DNA of 64,000 nucleotides from an uncultured Alphaproteobacteria bacterium (GTDB lineage Bacteria > Pseudomonadota > Alphaproteobacteria > HIMB59), in contig CACKFO010000003.1 of assembly GCA_902599405.1 (NCBI GenBank), forward strand, positions 1 through 64,000, written 5' to 3'. Below, piece after piece: positions 1 to 13,327 of this stretch; position 1 is the first letter of the stretch; each line of letters starts with the position of its first letter. The notes beneath the pieces were generated by a model, which worked only from the letters and a program-made list of their open reading frames with translations, was not told where the DNA came from and ran no database searches. The position numbers and the translations under genes were made by a program.

Positions 1-296
1 AAAAATTTATTATTATTTATTTCAACGTATTGGATAAACAAAACAAGTGATCTTTGTTTTTCAAATTTTTTTATGGAATCTTCATAAATTAATTTGTTTA
101 TATGGCCTGCATGTATGTTTAAAAAGCTTTCTATATTTAAATTCTCTGGAAAAATTGATATTTTTTCCAACCACCTTTCATAAGATCTTTTTGTTTTAAA
201 TAAATTTTTACTAAAAAGGAATTTATAATGACTATCGCTATCCCAAGCTGGAAATTTTATTGATGGGTTAATTTTAAAAAATAAAGTATGATTCAT
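1..296 (-). CDS. Unknown protein, C-terminus cut by window edge
   Basis: Reading the minus strand from an ATG at 296 gives 98 uninterrupted codons that run off the left edge, so the gene is partial. The protein is rich in Lys, Phe, Asn and Ile, with aromatic stretches such as FLFSKNLFK and SYERWLEK, and shows no signal peptide or membrane segment. I do not recognise the family. It is divergent from cysQ across an AT-rich spacer of about 80 bp that probably holds both promoters. The long open frame in such AT-rich DNA (stop codons are expected often) is the main argument that it is real. Confidence 0.55.
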   Translation of the reverse strand, partial: MNHTLFFKINPSIKFPAWDSDSHYKFLFSKNLFKTKRSYERWLEKISIFPENLNIESFLNIHAGHINKLIYEDSIKKFEKQRSLVLFIQYVEINNNKF

Positions 297-378
297 TATA
301 ATTGACCATTTGTCGTATTATTGGAAAAATACAAAAAATAATCTAAATGTATATAAAAAAAAGTAAAATTTTAAAAAA

Positions 379-1143
379 ATGACAAATAATGACATACTAC
401 GACAATTTGAGTTTTTCAATGAAATCAGTGAAAATCTTGAGTTATGTTCCCAAAAAATTCTTAACATTTATGATAATTATGATCAAAGTATTGAATTTAA
501 AGACGATAAAAGTCCATTAACAGAAGCAGATTTAGCATCACATGAACACATTTCTGATTTATTATCATCTATTTCAGCTTACCCCATAATTTCAGAGGAG
601 GGTGAGCAAAAGTATACTGATGAGCCAAAATACTGGTTAGTTGATCCTTTGGATGGTACTAAAGAATTTATCAATAAGAATGGTGAATTTACAATTAATA
701 TTGCTTTGATTAACAACAATTATCCCACCCAAGGGTTTGTTTACATTCCAAAAGATAAGACATTATTTTTTGGGGGTCTTAACAAAGGTTCATACAAGTT
801 ATTAAATGACAATATCAAACCTATTTCTGTGCAATCACCATCTGATAAATTAAAGATTGTTACGAGCAGAAGTCATCTCAATCATGAGACTAAAACTTAT
901 TTATCTCAGTTTAATAATTTTGATACTCTTCAAGCCGGTAGTTCTTTAAAGTTTTGTATGATAGCAGAGGGTTTGGCGGATTTATATCCTAGGCTGGGAC
1001 CTACTTCTGAATGGGATACTGCAGCAGCACAAGCGGTTGTAGAGGGAGCAGGTGGTACTGTAAAAGACCTAAAAGGTAATAGGTTAAAATATTCAAAGAA
1101 AGATATAATCAATCCTCATTTTATAGTTAGAGGTAAAATCTAA
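379..1143 (+). CDS. cysQ: 3'(2'),5'-bisphosphate nucleotidase CysQ
   Basis: Member of the Mg2+-dependent, Li+-sensitive inositol monophosphatase superfamily. CysQ removes the 3' phosphate of PAP (adenosine 3',5'-bisphosphate), a by-product of sulfate assimilation and 4'-phosphopantetheine transfer. The metal-binding signatures are all visible: SEEGE at residues 72-76, DPLDGTKEF at 89-97 (the PLDGTKEF form is typical of CysQ rather than SuhB), and EWDTAAAQA at 211-219. The length of 254 aa is normal for the family. It is convergent with xerC, with only two bases between the stop codons. An inositol-phosphatase role is possible but the DGTKEF motif favours CysQ. Confidence 0.88.
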   Translation: MTNNDILRQFEFFNEISENLELCSQKILNIYDNYDQSIEFKDDKSPLTEADLASHEHISDLLSSISAYPIISEEGEQKYTDEPKYWLVDPLDGTKEFINKNGEFTINIALINNNYPTQGFVYIPKDKTLFFGGLNKGSYKLLNDNIKPISVQSPSDKLKIVTSRSHLNHETKTYLSQFNNFDTLQAGSSLKFCMIAEGLADLYPRLGPTSEWDTAAAQAVVEGAGGTVKDLKGNRLKYSKKDIINPHFIVRGKI

Positions 1144-1145
1144 AT

Positions 1146-2126
1146 TTACTTACTAGGATTTTTTTCTTTATAAGTTTTTTCTAAACTTATGTCATCTACT
1201 TCAGTGTATATTTGAGTTGTAGATAACGAACTATGTCCTAGTAATTCTTGAATTATTCTTAAATCCCCGCCATTTTTTAATAGGTGAGTTGCAAAACTAT
1301 GTCTTAATGAGTGAGGTGTTGCTGTTTTTGGTAGCCCCAAATTAACTCTGGCATTCTTCAAATCTCTTTGGAAAGCTGAGGCTTTAAGCGGATTACCTCT
1401 ATCTCCCACAAATATCGAAACATCGCTTGGCAAATCATATGGTATTTCTTTTAGATAATTTTCTAATGAGTTAGCTACAATATCAAGAACTGGCACTAAT
1501 CTTTCTTTATTACCTTTGCCCAAGATTGTAAGAGAACTTTTATCAATTAAATGACTTTTAGTAATAGATAGCGCCTCATTTATTCGTAGCCCACATCCGT
1601 ACAAAAGATAAAGCAAAGCTATATTTCTTTTTTGAACCCAGCTTTTTTTTGATATTTTTTTTAACTCTTCAATTAAAAGCTCAATATCTCCCTCTGCTAT
1701 GGGTTTGGGAAGGGATCTTGGAATTTTTGGATTTTTTAATAGTTGAACCTCGCTATAAGCAACTTTATATAAATCATTATTTAGAGATGAATACTTAAAA
1801 AAATTTTTAATAGAACTAATCGCTCTTCTCCTTGATCTTGCTGACAATGGTTTTTTATAAATATTTTTATATTTTCTATTCTCACTGAGATCTGCCAACC
1901 AAGCCCTAAATGTCTGCAAATTTAAATCTTTTAAATTTGATAAAGATACTGAATTTCCATTATAGAATTTAAAGAAAATTAAAAAATCACATACATCAAA
2001 GCAGTAAGATCTATATGTGTTTTCCGAGTGACCTTTTATGTCTTTTAAATAAGTAGCCCATTTATCAAAGTCTTGTATTGAGGATTTATCTATTTTTATC
2101 TGTTCTAACAGTTCAATAAAATTCAT
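1146..2126 (-). CDS. xerC: Tyrosine recombinase XerC
   Basis: Site-specific recombinase that, with XerD, resolves chromosome dimers at dif. The N-terminal SAM-like core-binding domain spans about residues 15-110 and the catalytic domain about 140-315. The catalytic set is visible: Arg181 in CGLRINEA, a Lys near 204-207 in LGKGNKER, His272 and Arg275 in PHSLRHSFATHLL, His298 in LLGHSS, and the nucleophile Tyr307 in TTQIYT. The length of 326 aa is somewhat long for XerC (about 300). It is divergent from priA across 34 bp, an arrangement seen in other alphaproteobacteria. XerC rather than XerD is inferred from this context. Nothing suggests a phage integrase. Confidence 0.85.
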   Translation of the reverse strand: MNFIELLEQIKIDKSSIQDFDKWATYLKDIKGHSENTYRSYCFDVCDFLIFFKFYNGNSVSLSNLKDLNLQTFRAWLADLSENRKYKNIYKKPLSARSRRRAISSIKNFFKYSSLNNDLYKVAYSEVQLLKNPKIPRSLPKPIAEGDIELLIEELKKISKKSWVQKRNIALLYLLYGCGLRINEALSITKSHLIDKSSLTILGKGNKERLVPVLDIVANSLENYLKEIPYDLPSDVSIFVGDRGNPLKASAFQRDLKNARVNLGLPKTATPHSLRHSFATHLLKNGGDLRIIQELLGHSSLSTTQIYTEVDDISLEKTYKEKNPSK

Positions 2127-2160
2127 TACATTATATTATAAATTAGAATCAAAATTTAAA

Positions 2161-4233
2161 ATGGATTATTACTACCAAGTTATGCCAATAGGGCAAATAA
2201 ATGATAGCCTGACTTATAAACACTCACATTTTATCGAGGTAGGCTCCATTGTTGAAATACCCTTAAGAAAAAGAAAATCAGCAGGAATTATTATATCTCA
2301 AACAAACATTAAAGATTTAAAATTTGATCTCAAAAAAGTACTTTCAATTAGTAATTATTATCAATTTACTGTTTGCACAGAAAACATTGATTTTTACAAG
2401 TATGTGTCAATACATTGTTTCATAGATTTAGGTATGGTTTTGAAGATGGCAATACAACAATTTCCTAATAAACAATTAAAAAATTATTATCTTTTTGAAA
2501 ATAAAATTTATGAAACTCAAAAAAATCTTATTGATAAATACAATCTATCAAAAAAAGATTGGCAGAAATTATTAGAAGAAAAAAAAATTTCTCAAACTAC
2601 AGATAGTTTTATTTTTGATGGAATGGCGCAAAATATTTCTTTAAACCCTGATCAAGAAAATATTTTTAAATCACTTCAAATAAATAAAAATAATGATTTT
2701 CAAGTTCACCTTATAGAGGGTGTTACAGGTTCGGGTAAAACAGAGTTGTATTTAAAAGCTGTTGAGTCAAATTTAGTCAGAGGAAATCAATCTTTAATAC
2801 TTTTACCAGAGATAGCTTTAACTGAAGAATGGTCTAAAAGATTTTTTAAATATTTTGGTTGTAGGCCCTTTATTTGGCACTCTAAACAATCAAAAATTCA
2901 AAAAGCTAGAATAATCAGATCTCTTCTATCGGGTGAACCATGCGTTTTAGTTGGAGCAAGGTCATCGGTTTTACTTCCTTTCAAGAATTTAAAATTAATT
3001 ATATGCGATGAAGAGCACGACTCATCTTATAAACAAGAAGACGGCCCAAAATATCAAGCAAGAGATATGGCCATATATAAAGCAAAATGTTCAAAGGCTT
3101 TATGTCTTTTAATAAGCGCATCTCCATCATTAGAGAGTCTTCATAATTCTAATCAGCGAAAATTTCATATTCATCATCTTTCCAATCAATTTCATAAAAC
3201 TCAATTACCTTCAGTTGAAATTGTTGACATGAATCAATCAAAACCTAGCTCTAGGGCCTGGATATCAAAACAAGTATTTGATGAAACAAATAGGGTCCTA
3301 AAACAAAAAGGACAAGTTTTATTTTTTCTCAATAGACGTGGCTATGCTCCATCCAAAATATGTGCAAGTTGTCATGCACCAATACAGTGTCAAAATTGTG
3401 CGGCAAATTTAGTTTATCACAAAAAAATTGATAGACTCATTTGTCATCATTGTTCAAATTATTTTGAGCCTAACCAAATATGTAAGATGTGTTCATCTGA
3501 TAAATTTATATCGATTGGTATAGGGTTAGAAAGACTTCAAGAGGAAGTTACACGCCTTTTTCCAGGATACTCAAATCAATTATTTTCGAGTGACACATTA
3601 AAAACAAAAAAAAATAAAAAAGAAATCATTGAAAATATATTTAATTTAAATACTAGTCTATTGATTGGCTCACAAATAATAGGTAAGTCTTTTCATTTTC
3701 CAAATTTAAAATTAGTAAATATTATTGATGCAGACTCAAGTCTGTATAGTCCTGATTTCAGAGCTATGGAAAAAACATACCAGCTTTTGCAACAAGTAGC
3801 AGGGAGATCTGGTAGAGAGGGTAACAGGGGTAAGGTCTTAATTCAAACTTACAATCCTAAGCATTCGATATACAATTCACTTAAGAACCAAAGTAGAGAT
3901 CAATTTATAAAATTAGAACTTCAAAGAAGAGAAGAGAACAATTTACCACCATTTTACAAAATTGTTCAAATTCAATTAATCCACCCTGATGTCTCAGCTA
4001 TAAGAGAGGCTTGCCAAGAAATTCTTGATATATCGAAAAAGAGTAGACTTGATATTTTAGGGCCTGTCCCCTCATTGATTCCATATAAAATGAAGCATTT
4101 TCATGAGAATTTTTATTTTAAAGAGAGGACATATAAGGCTTTGAGAAAAAAAATAGATATCTTAATGTCAAAAATAGCCCCAAAATACAAGCGTTTTCTA
4201 AATATTGACATTGATCCACTATCAATCGCTTGA
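2161..4233 (+). CDS. priA: Primosomal replication protein N' (PriA helicase)
   Basis: Superfamily 2 3'-5' DNA helicase that restarts stalled replication forks by loading DnaB. The Walker A motif GVTGSGKTE begins near residue 187 and a DEEH Walker B box lies near 283. A zinc-binding insert of paired CxxC motifs occupies about residues 400-445 (CASC, CQNC, CHHC, CKMC), a hallmark of PriA. Helicase motif VI is GRSGREG near 548. The length of 690 aa is slightly short of the usual 730, and the N-terminal 3'BD domain is reduced. It lies 65 bp upstream of atpH, an order common in alphaproteobacteria. Confidence 0.95.
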   Translation: MDYYYQVMPIGQINDSLTYKHSHFIEVGSIVEIPLRKRKSAGIIISQTNIKDLKFDLKKVLSISNYYQFTVCTENIDFYKYVSIHCFIDLGMVLKMAIQQFPNKQLKNYYLFENKIYETQKNLIDKYNLSKKDWQKLLEEKKISQTTDSFIFDGMAQNISLNPDQENIFKSLQINKNNDFQVHLIEGVTGSGKTELYLKAVESNLVRGNQSLILLPEIALTEEWSKRFFKYFGCRPFIWHSKQSKIQKARIIRSLLSGEPCVLVGARSSVLLPFKNLKLIICDEEHDSSYKQEDGPKYQARDMAIYKAKCSKALCLLISASPSLESLHNSNQRKFHIHHLSNQFHKTQLPSVEIVDMNQSKPSSRAWISKQVFDETNRVLKQKGQVLFFLNRRGYAPSKICASCHAPIQCQNCAANLVYHKKIDRLICHHCSNYFEPNQICKMCSSDKFISIGIGLERLQEEVTRLFPGYSNQLFSSDTLKTKKNKKEIIENIFNLNTSLLIGSQIIGKSFHFPNLKLVNIIDADSSLYSPDFRAMEKTYQLLQQVAGRSGREGNRGKVLIQTYNPKHSIYNSLKNQSRDQFIKLELQRREENNLPPFYKIVQIQLIHPDVSAIREACQEILDISKKSRLDILGPVPSLIPYKMKHFHENFYFKERTYKALRKKIDILMSKIAPKYKRFLNIDIDPLSIA

Positions 4234-4298
4234 TGCGTCATTTGTATGATGCCGGTTGGCCTAGTGATGTGATAAAAAATTGAGGTTAACTATACAAA

Positions 4299-8693
<4,395 letters not shown>

Positions 8694-8695
8694 TT

Positions 8696-9061
8696 ATGAT
8701 TAATTTGAAGGTCGTATCCCCTCAAAAAGTGATTTTTGAAAAAGAAGTTGAAATGGCAGTTTTGCCAGGAGCAGAGGGTGATTTTGCTGCAATGCCTAAT
8801 CATTCTCCGTTCATCAGTTCTTTGCGACCTGGTCAAATGGCAATTATGTCTTCAAACAAAGTCGATGAGAGTTTCTTTGTGTCAGGTGGTTTGGTTATGC
8901 TTAAAGAAAAGGTTTGTGAGGTCTTAGTTGATCAAATAGAGCCATTGTCTGATGTTAATAGCTCTAACTACCAACAATCTAAAACCTATCAAGAACTAGA
9001 GGGTAATGAAACTGCTTTGGGTACGTTTGAACAAGTGGTAAATAATCCGCCTTATAAATAG
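8696..9061 (+). CDS. atpC: ATP synthase F1 subunit epsilon
   Basis: Couples the gamma shaft to the c-ring and can inhibit ATP hydrolysis through its C-terminal helices. The N-terminal beta-sandwich is clear: LKVVSPQKVIFEKEVEMAVLPGAEGDFA, where the VxLPGxxGDF pattern is diagnostic, followed by SGGLVMLKEK. At 121 aa it is shorter than the roughly 130-140 of most bacteria. The last 45 residues do not show the usual Ala/Arg-rich helical hairpin, so the inhibitory domain may be reduced. The gene is convergent with rppH and the two coding ends overlap by 10 bp. Confidence 0.92.
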   Translation: MINLKVVSPQKVIFEKEVEMAVLPGAEGDFAAMPNHSPFISSLRPGQMAIMSSNKVDESFFVSGGLVMLKEKVCEVLVDQIEPLSDVNSSNYQQSKTYQELEGNETALGTFEQVVNNPPYK

Positions 9062-9525
9062 TCTTTAAATTCTTTTAATAATTTTTCGTAAATTGCTTTT
9101 TTAAAAGGCACTATGTTGGGAACCAAAAAATCTGGTTTAACCCATTTATAATCAGAAAATTCAGGGTGAGATGTTTCAATATTTATATCTTTCTCACTGC
9201 CTTTAAATTCATACAAGAACCATTTTTGACGCTGACCTTTGTATTTACCTTTCCAAAGAGTTTTTGATAAGTCTTTAGGTAAAGAATAGTAATACCAGTC
9301 TTTGCTCTGTGAGATTAATTTAACTTTATTTTTTTTAATACCAACCTCTTCTTCCATTTCTCTAAGAGCTGCCACTTCAGATTTTTCTTTAGGATCAATC
9401 CCACCTTGTGGCATTTGCCAAAATTCTGAAGGGTGGTCTATTCTTTTTCCAACAAATATTTCTTTATTTTGATTAATAATCATCATACCAACATTTGGTC
9501 GATAATCTTTGGGGTTTATTTTCAT
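9052..9525 (-). CDS. rppH: RNA pyrophosphohydrolase (Nudix)
   Basis: Removes pyrophosphate from 5'-triphosphorylated RNA and so starts mRNA decay. It could also act as a dinucleoside polyphosphate hydrolase. The Nudix box spans residues 41-63 and reads GGIDPKE, then REMEEEVGI. The N-terminal YRPNVGMMI and the QMPQGGID segment are specific to RppH/NudH. The length of 157 aa is typical. It is the last gene of the minus-strand ctpA-rppH pair, with a TAATG overlap to ctpA, and sits next to atpC as in many alphaproteobacteria. Confidence 0.93.
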   Translation of the reverse strand: MKINPKDYRPNVGMMIINQNKEIFVGKRIDHPSEFWQMPQGGIDPKEKSEVAALREMEEEVGIKKNKVKLISQSKDWYYYSLPKDLSKTLWKGKYKGQRQKWFLYEFKGSEKDINIETSHPEFSDYKWVKPDFLVPNIVPFKKAIYEKLLKEFKDYL

Positions 9526-10751
9526 TAATTTAATACAGCTATGGTTTTGACTGCATCAATGGCACGAGATAGCTGATAATCTCTTTCAAGAATATCATCA
9601 GTGGACTCTTCCTCCTCACTTTCTTCATTTGTCTCGTTATCTAAAGCTTCTCGATAATCTGACTCTCTAAACGTAAAGTTATTATCAATCACATTTAATT
9701 CAGCTCTAGGTACTACAACATCTGGCTCAATACCAACTGCTTGTATTGAGTCTCCACTTGGTGTGTAATACTTTGCGATGGTGAGTCTGATTGCACCACT
9801 GTCAATAGGTATAATGGTTTGCACAGAACCTTTTCCAAATGACTTTATACCCATAATTACTGCCCTATCATGATCTTGTAATGCACCAGCAACAATTTCA
9901 GACGCCGAAGCAGAGCCCTCATTGATTAATATAATCAATGGTTTTCCATTAATTAGATCCCCTTTTTTAGCAGAGTAAACTTGAACATCTTTCTTTTCTC
10001 TTCCTCTGATTGAAACTATTTCTCCTTTATCAAGGAACATATCTGTAACTGACACAGACTCATTTAATAATCCTCCTGGATTATTTCTTAAATCAAGGAC
10101 ATAACCAATTGGAGGATCTGTACCGTCTTCAAGTTCTTTTATACTTTTTTTTAATCCTGTTGTTGTTTGCTCATTAAATTGAATTATTCTTATATATCCC
10201 ACATCGTTAATTAGACGATGTTTAACAGATGCAACTTTAATTATATCTCTTTTAATATCGACATCGAATGGTTCTTCGGAAGATCTAAAAATTGTTAAAG
10301 TTATAGTGGTCCCTGGTTCACCTTTCATAATATCAATTGCTTCCTTTAAAGTCATATCAACTACTGATGTGCCATCTAAATGCGTTATATAATCTCCAGC
10401 TAAAATTCCAGCTTTATAAGCAGGGGTATCGTCAATTGGAGAGACAACTTTTATGAAACCCTTATCTGTTGTGATTTCGATGCCTAATCCACCAAAAGAA
10501 CCTGACGTGTCCATCTGCATTTCTTTATAAATTTCTTCACTCATAAAACTTGAATGAGGATCAAGAGCCTGTAGCATTCCATTCAAAGCTTTTTCTATTA
10601 ACTCTTTATCAGTTACCTCTTCAACATATTGATTTTTTACTCGGTTATATATTTCGTTGAAAATACTTAATTGTTTATAGGTTTCTTTAGTATCAGAAAA
10701 ACTGATATTCACATTAAAGATTAAAATTAAAATAAAAAATATTTTGAGCAT
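9525..10751 (-). CDS. ctpA: Carboxy-terminal processing protease (S41, CtpA)
   Basis: Periplasmic tail-specific serine protease of family S41. An N-terminal hydrophobic segment (MLKIFFILILIFNVNISFS) is a signal peptide or anchor. A PDZ domain follows (GSFGGLGIEI, then AYKAGILAGDYI). The catalytic Ser is in NEGSASASE near residue 280 and the catalytic Lys in SFGKGSVQT about 25 residues later. I chose the ATG at 10751 (408 aa) because it gives a signal peptide at the N-terminus and leaves 10 bp after rsfS. A longer frame starting at 10835 would run 74 bp into rsfS and bury the signal. The C-terminus has an acidic EESEEEE tract. Confidence 0.93.
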   Translation of the reverse strand: MLKIFFILILIFNVNISFSDTKETYKQLSIFNEIYNRVKNQYVEEVTDKELIEKALNGMLQALDPHSSFMSEEIYKEMQMDTSGSFGGLGIEITTDKGFIKVVSPIDDTPAYKAGILAGDYITHLDGTSVVDMTLKEAIDIMKGEPGTTITLTIFRSSEEPFDVDIKRDIIKVASVKHRLINDVGYIRIIQFNEQTTTGLKKSIKELEDGTDPPIGYVLDLRNNPGGLLNESVSVTDMFLDKGEIVSIRGREKKDVQVYSAKKGDLINGKPLIILINEGSASASEIVAGALQDHDRAVIMGIKSFGKGSVQTIIPIDSGAIRLTIAKYYTPSGDSIQAVGIEPDVVVPRAELNVIDNNFTFRESDYREALDNETNEESEEEESTDDILERDYQLSRAIDAVKTIAVLN

Positions 10752-10761
10752 ACTTGACTTT

Positions 10762-11130
10762 TTAAGAGGCAGTATTGATAGTGTTGAAGTCTTCAGACCA
10801 TAGTTTTTCCAAATCGTATATTTCTCTAACTTCATTTCTAAAAATATGCACTAAAACATGCCCAGCATCAATGACCGTCCAGTCGCAAAGGGGCTTTCCC
10901 TCTGGTTTATTGCAATAAAGTTTGTTTTTCTTAAGGTATCGGTAAACCTTATCAGAAACTGAGTCCACATGCTTATTTGATCGCCCGGATGCAACGATCA
11001 TGAATTCAGCAAATTCTGCCTTTCCTTTGAGAGAAATAACTGAGATGTTTTCGGCCTTATTGTCTTCAAGACTGTCGACTATAGCCTTAACAGAGGGGTC
11101 TTTATCGTGATTAAGAATCTCGTAACTCAC
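10762..11130 (-). CDS. rsfS: Ribosomal silencing factor RsfS
   Basis: Binds L14 of the large ribosomal subunit and blocks subunit joining in starvation. The family core is visible: MIVASGRSNKHV, then the KPEGKPLCDWTVIDAGHVLVHIF block in which W, D, G, V and H are conserved. The length of 122 aa is normal. It overlaps the end of nadD by 20 bp and lies 10 bp before ctpA. The nadD-rsfS linkage is widespread in bacteria and supports the call. Confidence 0.95.
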   Translation of the reverse strand: MSYEILNHDKDPSVKAIVDSLEDNKAENISVISLKGKAEFAEFMIVASGRSNKHVDSVSDKVYRYLKKNKLYCNKPEGKPLCDWTVIDAGHVLVHIFRNEVREIYDLEKLWSEDFNTINTAS

Positions 11131-11668
11131 TAGATGACATCTCTACACCTATATTATCAAGAATATGGAAACAAGGAGTAGAGCAGTTAATAAAACTATT
11201 TAAATTAGGCATAAATAAATGGGAGAATTGTTTTCGGACTGTTGAATTTTCAATAAATTCATCATATCTCGGTCTATAAATAACGCAAATACTAATATTT
11301 TTTAAAATCCACTCATATTCTTTCCATTCGTGAAAATGACCAAGCTGATCAAGACCTATAATTAAATAAAAAGAGCTAAGGTCACATTTAGCCTTAATTT
11401 TTTGCAACATATCATAGGTACATTTCATTTTATAACGATGTTCAAAGTCAGAAACTTTTACTAACGGCTCTTTAATTTTTGATCGGATATTTGATAATTG
11501 AGAATTTATTGAGTTTAAATTTTGATTAGCCTTAAGAGGATTTTGATAAGTGGGAAGGACAAATAGTTTTTTCAGATTTAAACTTTTTATTGAACTTTCT
11601 ATTACATGAACGTGTCCCTCGTGTAAGGGATTAAAAAATCCACCATACAGTCCAATCTTTCTATTCAT
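11111..11668 (-). CDS. nadD: Nicotinate-nucleotide adenylyltransferase
   Basis: Converts nicotinate mononucleotide and ATP to deamido-NAD in NAD synthesis. The nucleotidyltransferase motif GGFFNPLHEGH (family GxFxPxHxGH) is at residues 9-19, and the second signature is SSSELR at the very C-terminus. The protein stops two residues after this motif, whereas many NadD proteins carry a further short tail, so this is a minimal form. It overlaps the gene before it by 8 bp and rsfS after it by 20 bp. Confidence 0.93.
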   Translation of the reverse strand: MNRKIGLYGGFFNPLHEGHVHVIESSIKSLNLKKLFVLPTYQNPLKANQNLNSINSQLSNIRSKIKEPLVKVSDFEHRYKMKCTYDMLQKIKAKCDLSSFYLIIGLDQLGHFHEWKEYEWILKNISICVIYRPRYDEFIENSTVRKQFSHLFMPNLNSFINCSTPCFHILDNIGVEMSSSELRDS

Positions 11669-12074
11669 CTATTTTCCTCAAAAATTTTTTTGAGACACCA
11701 TTTTCCTCGAGGAATTTGTTTAGAATATCTATAAATTGTAATTGTAATTTTGAACTTGTATGAAATAAAATCGGGACTCTTTGTTTAAAAAAATAAAATA
11801 AAGATATAATAAATTGCAAATCATTTTCTTCCTCTATGTAAACTACACCTTTGTTTATCAAATGCTCTTTGTTATATTTAAAGAAAAGGTTATTAAAGGG
11901 CTCACTTATAAGAGTCACTTTATTCATTTCATTTAATTCTTCTTCATTGAAAAACTTTAAACTTTCTAACTCATATATTGAAGATTTGATTATATGAGTA
12001 ACATCCTCTTTGTTCAAAGAGCTAAGATATTCGATCTGAGATTTTAATTCTTGAAAATTATTACGGAATTCCAT
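11661..12074 (-). CDS. Unknown protein between proA and nadD
   Basis: A 137 aa cytosolic protein with no signal, no membrane segment and no motif I can name. It is tightly embedded in the operon: its ATG overlaps the proA stop (TAATG) and its end overlaps nadD by 8 bp, so it is very likely translated. The central part (GVVYIEEEND, then RVPILFHTSSK, then an amphipathic helix ending FLEENGV) can be laid against the NAD-binding region of ProA just upstream (GVIGIIYESRP, SGNISILRGGS, then the helix after it). That suggests a shortened aldehyde-dehydrogenase-like domain without a catalytic domain. This alignment is by eye and weak. Confidence 0.75.
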   Translation of the reverse strand: MEFRNNFQELKSQIEYLSSLNKEDVTHIIKSSIYELESLKFFNEEELNEMNKVTLISEPFNNLFFKYNKEHLINKGVVYIEEENDLQFIISLFYFFKQRVPILFHTSSKLQLQFIDILNKFLEENGVSKKFLRKIDE

Positions 12075-13327
12075 TAAGGCCTTGTGGTGTGATTGCCTAT
12101 TACTTGATATTTAAAAGTTGTTAGGTGTTTTGCTCCTACTGGCCCTCTCACATGAAGCTTGTCAGTAGAAATACCTATTTCTGCTCCAAATCCGAATTCT
12201 CCACCATCAGCAAATTGAGTGGAGGCGTTATTCATTAAAATGGCACTTTTACAGTTTTGAAAGAAATACTTTATAGATTGTTGATTGTTACTTAAACAAC
12301 TCTCGGTATGTCCACTAGAATACATGTTTATATGCTCTACACATTCTTCAATATTATCAACAAGTTTTACTGTAATTTTCTTATCTAGATACTCAGTTGA
12401 CCAATCTTCTTCTGTTGCATCTCGATCGATTGAATAAATATCTTTGAGGCGACTACATCCAATAATTTCACATCCTTGTGATTTTAAATTATCTAAAACA
12501 GATGAAATATCTTTTGCTGAATTATTAGAGTGTATAAGTAAAGTCTCTGTTGCACCACAAATCTCTGGTCTTCTCAGCTTGGCATTTTCGATGACCTCAG
12601 TGGCTTTATCTTTGTCATATCCCTCATCCCAAAAAGTATGACACAAACCTTCCAAATGTTTAATTGTAGGAACTTTTGAATTTTTAGAAATTGTTTCAAT
12701 TAACGATTTTCCCCCACGAGGAATAATCACATCTACATCTCCTTCAGCTTTTAACAACTCTTCAACAAAACTACGATCAGTATTTTGAATAAAACAGACA
12801 AGATGAGTATCAAAATTTAAATCTTTTAAAGCATCTTGAATGCACTCATAAAGTTTTTTATTAGTTTCGATACACTCAGAGCCTCCTCTAAGAATAGAAA
12901 TATTTCCAGATCTAAGGCAAAGACATGCAGCATCTATTGTGACATTAGGTCGAGACTCATAAATAATTCCAATCACACCAATAGGCACTGAGACTTTTGT
13001 AAATTGTAACCCATTAGTGGCATTGGTCCAACTTTCTAAAGTTTGATCAAGGGGATCTTGCATTTGGGCTATTTTCTCAACGTCACGAGAAAGTTGATCT
13101 ATTTTCTCTGAAGTCAAAACTAATCTATTAATCATAGGTGCAGAAACATTATTAGATTTGGCTCTCTCTACATCTGCTTGATTAGCTTTTAGAATTTCAT
13201 TTTTATTAGATAATAGAAAACCACTAATATTCATTAAGATCCTACTTCTATCTTCTGCAGATAGTTTGGACATGGCACTCGATGCCCTCTTCGAATGGTT
13301 TAAAATTTCTTGAAAATAGTCACTCAT
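12074..13327 (-). CDS. proA: Gamma-glutamyl phosphate reductase
   Basis: Second step of proline synthesis: NADPH-dependent reduction of gamma-glutamyl phosphate to glutamate semialdehyde. It is an aldehyde dehydrogenase superfamily protein of 417 aa, the usual size. Visible motifs are ESRPNVTIDAA and LRSGNISILRGGSE (nucleotide-binding region), the catalytic Cys in RRPEICGATETLLI, and GGEFGFGAEIGISTDKLH near the C-terminus. Start and proB stop overlap as ATGA. Confidence 0.97.
   Translation of the reverse strand: MSDYFQEILNHSKRASSAMSKLSAEDRSRILMNISGFLLSNKNEILKANQADVERAKSNNVSAPMINRLVLTSEKIDQLSRDVEKIAQMQDPLDQTLESWTNATNGLQFTKVSVPIGVIGIIYESRPNVTIDAACLCLRSGNISILRGGSECIETNKKLYECIQDALKDLNFDTHLVCFIQNTDRSFVEELLKAEGDVDVIIPRGGKSLIETISKNSKVPTIKHLEGLCHTFWDEGYDKDKATEVIENAKLRRPEICGATETLLIHSNNSAKDISSVLDNLKSQGCEIIGCSRLKDIYSIDRDATEEDWSTEYLDKKITVKLVDNIEECVEHINMYSSGHTESCLSNNQQSIKYFFQNCKSAILMNNASTQFADGGEFGFGAEIGISTDKLHVRGPVGAKHLTTFKYQVIGNHTTRP

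Noticed and set aside
1146-2126. Phage or integrative-element integrase
   Set aside because: The recombinase is a normal XerC next to priA; no att-like repeats, tRNA target or phage genes are visible nearby.
10752-10835. Longer N-terminus for CtpA starting at 10835
   Set aside because: It would overlap rsfS by 74 bp and place the signal peptide 28 residues inside the protein.
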